Positions 58,440-64,000 of a DNA stretch of 64,000 nucleotides are shown here, in pieces. A model generated the notes under the pieces. It saw nothing but the letters and a program-made list of their open reading frames with translations, searched no databases and was not told the DNA's origin. Origin of the DNA: Gerris lacustris (Eukaryota; Arthropoda; Insecta; Hemiptera; Gerridae). Where the stretch lies: assembly GCA_951217055.1 (NCBI GenBank), contig OX578281.1, positions 29,947,101-30,011,100 of the forward strand. The letters run 5' to 3'. Both the position numbers and the translations under genes were made by a program. Position 1 is the stretch's first letter. Every line of letters starts with the position of its first letter.

Positions 58440-58880
58440 TATTTTTTAGTAGTTTGTCAAATCTTGTGGCCACTGTCCACAAGATGTTGTTTCAGTCGTC
58501 GGGAAGGATTTCTATAAATGTGACAATTAGACGGGTTTTGGAGTAAAGGATTAGGATGGTGAGATATGGAATCATAAAATGATTGCTATTAGGTGGTTGG
58601 AAGCAGAAAAGCGAGTGGGTTATTTTACTGAGAATTTTAGACTGAAGGGATTGGGACACAGTAGGAGTTAGAGCGCTTGGTGCATCCCAATAATTCGATG
58701 CCATATTTGTCCATGTGGGTTTTATTATGGTATTATATATGAGAAGTTAGTATGCGTACTGAGTGTGATTTGTAATAAGTTTGTAACGTCGGTTAGTTTC
58801 TTGTCTTTTGAGTTTTGTGTGATGTGCCCAAGTTACGTCGATCAAGATGTAGGGAACCTAAGGTAGCGTTTACCGTTAAA
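58440..58880 (-). pseudogene. Jockey-clade LINE ORF2 C-terminal remnant
   Basis: Minus-strand reading from 58870: WAHHTKLKRQETNRRYKL, YNTIIKPTWTYGIELWGCTK, then frames with SVKNSQ..NNPLAF. The HxxKxKRxExNxRxxL..YxxIIKPxWTYGIELWGCTK order is the thumb of Jockey/BS/X-type ORF2. Frameshifts and stops throughout; the 3' end abuts family B. Confidence 0.82.
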
Positions 58881-59360
58881 TGGGAAAATTAAGATTCAGA
58901 AAGATTATTCTCTACAGCTGAAAAGTAAATATGAGTTTTAAAACCAACCGTGTTAGTAAGAGATATCACGCGATGTACATTTAGATGTTGTTTTATGGCG
59001 CTTCACTAAATGTAGTTTCGTAGTTATGTCCTGTATGATATAGATAGTAGCGCTGCCAAGGGTACAAGAAAAAGGGGAACTAATACTCGTATGTACCTGT
59101 AAAAATAATTCCAACTAACATGGGTTTTGAGCATGCAGACCTTAGCCTCTGACAAGTGCCTTAAGCTCTGGTTTCCTAGAAGAGCGGTACCGTCATCTAG
59201 CGGTGGATAACGTCTTTACGGAAACGACGCGACGGCTGTCTTACTGGTGACAAGAGATGTCAACTTAGAAGGACATTGAGTTTTGTCATTATTGTGGAGA
59301 ATAGACGATCTAGAGTCTAGACATAGACAGTGTTATTATAATTGGAAGACCTGAATTTTT
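58881..59360. other. Spacer with family H phrase
   Basis: 59037-59115 (ATAGTAGCGCTGCCAAGGGT, GTACCTGTAAAAATAATTCC) resembles the sequence split by the hAT-type element (41895-41906 and 43145-43200), so this is another repeat family, here called H. A tRNA-like or coding feature is not seen in 59110-59330 despite higher GC. Confidence 0.45.
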
Positions 59361-59361
59361 A

Positions 59362-59670
59362 CTACGTTTTTATTAGCTTTCTTCTTGTTTGTTTGTGTGT
59401 TCCGTACAAATCTTTCAATCCATTTTAACTAACTTCCAGAGTAGCTAGATATTTGAAACTTTTAGAACACGATGACAATCCATTATTTTAATACCTTTTG
59501 CAATCTTTCAGCAGAATTTAATTCGTTTTCAGCAAAGTTTGCTGTGTGAAAAGTATGTTCGAAAATAAAAACCTTAAGTATGGAAAGTTAGTTCTGAAAA
59601 ATCCGCAAGTTATTTTTTTGGTTTTGACATGACCCATATTTATAATCTTCATTTTGACGGGTTTCAAATT
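59362..59670 (-). repeat. Family D repeat, minus orientation
   Basis: Reverse complement matches 4795-5110 in order: GTTTGTTTGTGTGTTCCGTA, AACTAACTTCC, GCTAGATATTTGAAACTTTT, CAGCAGAATTTAATTCGTTT, GGAAAGTTAGTTCTGAAAAA, ATCTTCATTTTGACGGGTTT. Confidence 0.85.
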
Positions 59671-59980
59671 TAAGATTTTTTATTTTAGTACCTGGTATGG
59701 CTGATAAAAGTGATAAATTGTTCAAGAATGAATATATCAGGCCTTTTTGTTCTCATGAATCTTTAAATTAAAATTAATTTTATATATCTAAGTATCTTCA
59801 ATAGGATAATAGGGAGGGGGGGGGGGGGGGGTCCAAATTGCCGTGAGTTGGTTCCAGTAAAGGATGGTACGGCTGTGCTCGCTTTGGCGGGGGCACTCTC
59901 GTGCCCCCGGATAAACCGAGGGACTTTTCCCCCACTCGCTTCGCTAGTGACATTAACATATAGGTGGCCGGACATTGTTT
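59671..59980. other. Spacer with G-tract and GC hairpins
   Basis: G-run at about 59816-59831. Perfect 8-bp stem hairpin GGGGGCAC-TCTC-GTGCCCCC at 59889-59908; further CTCGCTTCGCTAG at 59935-59947. Probably a fragment of a foldback-type element. Confidence 0.5.
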
Positions 59981-61360
59981 ACATTAGAGCTTATAAATAA
60001 TGAAGTAATTAAAGAAGTAGTCCATCTCCGTAAAGTAGTTATTCGGTTTCTACAAGGCACATAATCGGTTCCTGAGATGAAAAATATTAGAAGTCATTAT
60101 AAAATATCTAGCGGAAGGTAAAATTCTACATTATGTCAGAGGAAGCAAACCATTATTAGTATTATTTTGTCCTTAAATGGGTAAAGAGTCCTTAGTTTTT
60201 ATAAATGATGACCAACATGTAAATAAAAGTGTTTAGTTTTTATAAATGATGACAAACATGTAAATAAACCAATAAACGTTTTTAGTTTTTGGACAGCAAA
60301 ATGATCAATCATTGCCATCTATTTTTAATTCAAATATTCATAAATGTTGATAAATTCAGCACTATAATAATTTATAAATTCATCAAAACAACTGTTATAG
60401 ATCTTATAAGTAAGATAATATAAATAATAAAAAACAAAGAAACACTACAGGCAATAAACCATTGAATTCGTTATCTTATAATCTTTGTTTATCACTCTGC
60501 AACTTGCTAAAAATAAAGATGATGTAGTATCAAAAAAAAATCATAAAAATGAAGCGATTATTGTGAACAAGTTAAGAAAAGAGTTATGTTGAGAAGAAAT
60601 TGCCGGGTAATATATTTCCAAAAAGAGAAATGCTGAAAAACAAAAAGAAAATTCGTGGCTATGGCTCGTTCAATGCCTACTTTGCGAGTCACTATTAGCA
60701 TGTTTTCTCAAATGATAAATGTTTCCAGACGCTTCCTAATGACCTCTTTATCACTCTAAAACCTATTATCTCACCTTTTACCACTTTTCACCTCTTATAT
60801 CACTCCCTACCTAAATAAAAGGATAATACTAATGTATACATAGATATCCTTTTTCTATAACGTATACGCAACGTGAACTTATTCTAGTTATTTTTTCTTT
60901 AACACGTCTAAACATTTCTTTATCAAGTGTTTTTTTTTTTTTTTGAGATCGGAAGTGTGCGAATGTGCTACAAAGTTTTAACTTTTAACTAGTACCAAGA
61001 GAAATGTATCATTTCAAAGAATTTCCAATCAATTATTTCTAATTTATCATTGCAAAGACTACATTGTAATAAGTTCTGGTAAGAGTTATTATCAGAGTTT
61101 TGTTTTTGTCTTATCTTTTTTTGGTTTCACTTTCTCTCTACGTCTTTTTTTTAATAATTGATTTTGAAAAACTGACAATGCTTTGTTTGCAACATTATAA
61201 ACAGTACAAACAATTTAGATACACTATATTGAAGTTTGTTTTTAACATGAAACATGGCTAGATATAAGATTTACGAAAAGTGACAGCACTTACTGGTATA
61301 CTAATGAAAAAGTGGATAAATAAAATGAGTAATTATAGATCAATAGTAGGTGTAAATAAA
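59981..61360. other. AT-rich spacer with a short tandem duplication
   Basis: TTTAGTTTTTATAAATGATG-A-CAACATGTAAATAAA occurs twice near 60193-60225 and 60231-60268. No gene seen. Confidence 0.4.
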
Positions 61361-61361
61361 T

Positions 61362-61745
61362 TTAATTATAAAGCAAATTTTTTAATTTAAATATAATAAT
61401 TAATCTATTGTGTTTAATTAATCGGTTAGTGCCTTGCCATTTATTTTTGTGTGATGTGACCTTGTTAATTGTCTGTGGTAACCCAAGGTAGCAGAATAAG
61501 ATGGAATGAGGAATTAATATCTGGTTGAAGAATACTGGTTTGCAATTGTCATAGTTCAGTGAATAAGTAACATGGATACTTTTGTTCTCATTTATTTTAA
61601 ATCTCCATTTCCTCAACCAGATTTCTAGGAGGAAAAGGTGGTTTGGGACGTTTTCTGAAGAAATAAAAGATCCAGTGATGAGAGGATACACTTGTATAAA
61701 TAAAATTAACATTTTTGAAGTGAAAATTCTAATAAGTAGGTAGAG
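61362..61745 (-). pseudogene. Jockey-clade LINE ORF2 palm/thumb remnant
   Basis: One open frame on the minus strand: SENVPNHLFLLEIWLRKWRF, KINENKSIHVTYSLNYDNCK, PVFFNQILIPHSILFCYLGL then a decayed HKNKWQGTNRLIKHNRLI. The LLExWLRKWRxKxNExKSxHVTF..L....C.PV..N...IP....RYLGL order is diagnostic of Jockey/BS/X-type reverse transcriptases (region after the YADD/FADD motif). The catalytic part lies upstream and is missing. Confidence 0.88.
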
Positions 61746-61754
61746 TTAAATTGG

Positions 61755-61921
61755 CTTGGATGAAACGAAGTTTGTGTTTCGAGACTCGTCCAAGTGAAAG
61801 ATTTTTGAAGCGGCTTAAGTCGGCAGTTGATTTACCTGTAAAAAATGTTTCCCTTGAACGAGTCTAGATCCACCGACCTCTGATTTAGCAGGCAAAAGCC
61901 CTAACCATTGCACCACGGAGA
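61755..61921 (-). mobile_element. tRNA-derived SINE or tRNA-like relic
   Basis: Minus strand begins CTCCGTGGTGCAATGGTTAG with an exact A-box TGGTGCAATGG (61906-61916), anticodon-like region TTTTGCCTGCTAAATC, and a degraded B box (GGATCTAGACTC near 61862-61873). Spacing between boxes is tRNA-like. The flanking CTTGGACGAG / CTCGTCCAAG at 61755-61795 forms an inverted pair. Not a functional tRNA because the B box is mutated. Confidence 0.62.
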
Positions 61922-61999
61922 TAGATGACTTTTATAAACACAGAATTGGTATATAAGCGTAATATTACATGCATTATAATAATATATATAAATGTTGTT

Positions 62000-62122
62000 T
62001 TCTTCAACAGCCGAGGTCATTACAGGACGGGGGTTATACGGCCACTTTACTCAACTTCTCGATAAGATGATTATTAGTGCGAAACATGTATGAATAATGA
62101 AGAAACATTTTTCTTCATTATT
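62000..62122 (+). repeat. Repeat terminus with hairpins
   Basis: AGATGATTATTAGTGCGAAA then CATGT (62065-62090) resembles the GATGA-stem-CGAAACATGT phrase of arthropod retroelement ends, degenerate here. It is followed by a perfect 13-bp stem hairpin at 62093-62105 / 62110-62122 with loop CATT. Confidence 0.5.
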
Positions 62123-62469
62123 TGCTAAAATGTTATGAAAATAAGTTATTAAATGAAATTATGTGTCTTTGAGAAGTTATCTGACTGAAGCGGCATTGCA
62201 AACTCTTGTTTATAAATATGTATGTTGCGTATTTAATAAATTATTTATATAATATGCATTACTTAAATAAGGTATATTGTGCTATTTCATTATTAATTAA
62301 ATCTAAGTAATAACAATAATTTTAGTGTCTTCTTTATCTTGAAACCAACAAATCCTCATTTTAATGAATATAGTATATAAGTGGAGCAATTTGATTTGAT
62401 ATCCGATTAAAATTGAGTTACGTGCTTTATTTAGGAACGATTTAAACTCTTAATTATATATATAATTAT

Positions 62470-62550
62470 ATTATATTAATATGTATTTGTAACAGGTATT
62501 TTAAATGTACTTAAACAAATAAATCTATTCTATTCTATATTAATATGATT
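62470..62550 (+). repeat. Possible LINE 3' tail
   Basis: AAATAAATCTATTCTATTCT following GTACTTAAACAAATAAAT is the kind of short microsatellite tail that ends many insect non-LTR elements. The body upstream is not recognised. Confidence 0.35.
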
Positions 62551-63800
62551 GAGGGAACATAAAATCAACTGTTTCTAGAACTTAAGTTTCACTTCTAATG
62601 CGTGAGAGTCGCACACATATTTTTTTTATTAATAAAGAATCACTTAATACGCATATACCTAATTAAAAATGAAGTAAGGTAATGGATTTTATAACGTATG
62701 TTTATAGTGTTTATAAAATATTTAAGACAATTGGAAGTATGGGCGGTCACGGTCTTGTCACTCATACTATCGATAAATATAATATCTAACTGATGTTATC
62801 TTTTTGTTTTGTTTTCTAGGGTGTTTTTATAAAAAATATAAAAATAACTAATACTGTTGCATTATTTCATCCCTAATTTGGGACATCCTTGCACAGGAGT
62901 ATTTTCCTTAAGTTTGGTGTATTTAGTTTACGTTTTGTCCACCGCGCAGCAGTGCAGTCTGTAGGGGGGCAACTTTTCTACACAACTACATTAGAAACTC
63001 TAACTTTTAAAAAAAAATCATTTTTTTTTTTACTTAGTAATTATTTTTTAATTTATATTTGCTGTAATTTTAATAATTATTATTAATAGAATAATTGGTC
63101 GAAAAAATAACCCCCATAGGGTAGGCCTGCACTCTAGCGGAGAAAAAAAACGTGATTTCTTTCTAACGTCAAACATTGTTAGTGCAACAACTTGTCTATT
63201 CTATATTATAACTTTTAGTGTTTATATATTACAAAACCTTGTTATCAATTTTAATAATAGATTGTGGTGATGTTATAGGCATGATTATGTCCCCGAGGCG
63301 GACTTAATATAGCCAGTAGTAGCAATCTACGAGTCTTCTATATACCCTAATTGACCTGAATCTAATAATGCACTGAATAAATAGGTACTACTAAAACAAC
63401 TTAACGTCCATAATCCTTCGATATTATCGATATTTATCAATCCTTGATATTATATCGTCAAGTCCCTAGTTAAAGGTAGTTATAATAAGCCTGCTTAGCA
63501 AGTAAAAATCACATGGTTTTTCAAATAAAGTTGTTTGTAACGTCGAAAATTGACAATTAAAAACATATTATACAACAAAGTATATACAATTAAAGGTATG
63601 GAGTAAAGCATAATTTAATATATTATTAGGACACCTCCTAGCTAGAATATATATCAGAAATACTAAGAGCTCAACAAATTTTGATTTTATTTTAAGAAAA
63701 GATAAATCAACAAAATAACATAAGAAACGATAGACTACCAATAAGTGTTTTTAAACTAAAAATAAAATTGGTATTCCCCAATTCCAAATTTTACTTATAG
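62551..63800. other. AT-rich spacer, no gene seen
   Basis: No recognised element. Frames of 60-70 codons have no domains. Confidence 0.35.
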
Positions 63801-63819
63801 TCTCAACGGTGGTTGAAAT

Positions 63820-63970
63820 GGTAAAATACCAATACCGCACACTTTCCTCGAAAACAGTCAAAAACCGCACAAAAGTGATAGGTCCATTACCGCACAAAGG
63901 AACCCGACACTGGATCCCTTCTAATCCGAAGAAAGGTTTAAAAAGAGTCCAATACCGCACACTTTACATC
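63820..63970 (+). repeat. Short dispersed direct repeat TACCGCACA
   Basis: CCAATACCGCACACTTT occurs at about 63828-63844 and 63950-63966, and related ACCGCACAAA(A/G)G at about 63864 and 63890. Both strands are open through this stretch. It may be the start of a larger array or element beyond the window. Confidence 0.55.
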
Positions 63971-64000
63971 ACTATATTTATTGTTTATTCACATAAATAA

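Larger units (their letters stand above)
57365..58450 (+). repeat. Family B repeat interrupted by family C
   Basis: Left part 57370-57600 (GAGCTTACCAAAGGTAACGG hairpin, CATCAGGGAACATTTTTGAT, AAAACTACTCGTCCGATTTT) and right part 58178-58450 (AAAAGTATTCGTATGGTTGA, GAAAGTAGCCCACGG, ATAACATCA, GCCACACTAATTGACAGAC) are the two halves of one family B copy; family C sits between them at the position corresponding to TATCTTTAAAAGTATTC of other copies. Confidence 0.85.

Noticed and set aside
60938..60968. Poly-T followed by GAGATCGGAAG, resembling the start of a sequencing adapter
   Set aside because: Only 10 adapter bases match and the sequence then diverges (TGTGCG); likely chance.

Overview
This window is AT-rich, repeat-dominated eukaryotic DNA, most likely from an arthropod and probably an insect with a large, transposon-laden genome. 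The evidence is the company of repeats: Jockey-, CR1/L2- and I-type non-LTR retrotransposon remnants, a Ty3/gypsy integrase remnant, a Penelope-type GIY-YIG remnant, a hAT-type element, several MITEs and foldback elements, tRNA-derived SINE heads, and long (TA)n runs. There are no operons, ribosome binding sites or dense reading frames. I could not place the species.

No complete host protein-coding gene is visible. The best hints of host genes are two paralogous blocks (about 11445-12310 and 22560-23930), each with a splice acceptor followed by a 21-codon terminal-exon-like frame, and weaker exon-like pieces at 15838-16199 (minus) and 55138-55212 (plus). All coding that can be named is transposon-derived and broken.

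Layout. 1-8 kb: I-clade LINE RNase H tail, repeat families A, B and D, and two large inverted repeats. 8.2-10.8 kb: two LINE reverse-transcriptase remnants, one per strand. 11.4-24 kb: the duplicated block, a CR1/L2-type LINE inserted in a family C element, a second LINE tail at 19-20 kb, a MITE with exact target duplication, gypsy and Penelope fragments. 25-40 kb: a poly-A SINE, a perfect 45-bp tandem array, clustered family B copies, MITEs, and a 440-bp near-perfect palindrome. 41-44 kb: family G split by a 1.2-kb hAT-type element carrying a GC minisatellite and a PIF/Harbinger-like coding scrap. 45-57 kb: purine/pyrimidine-skewed islands, MITE, an old degenerate repeat field, family B array, SINE. 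57-64 kb: family C nested in family B, Jockey-like fragments, tRNA-derived SINE.

The nesting gives a relative chronology: family B is older than the family C copy inside it; family C (copy 1) is older than the LINE inside it; the host duplication is older than the MITE inside copy 2. The two items I find most worth testing are family C, a short element whose reading frame resembles the N-terminus of Crypton-type tyrosine recombinases, and hammerhead-ribozyme-like cores in the foldback elements of a genome that also holds Penelope sequence.
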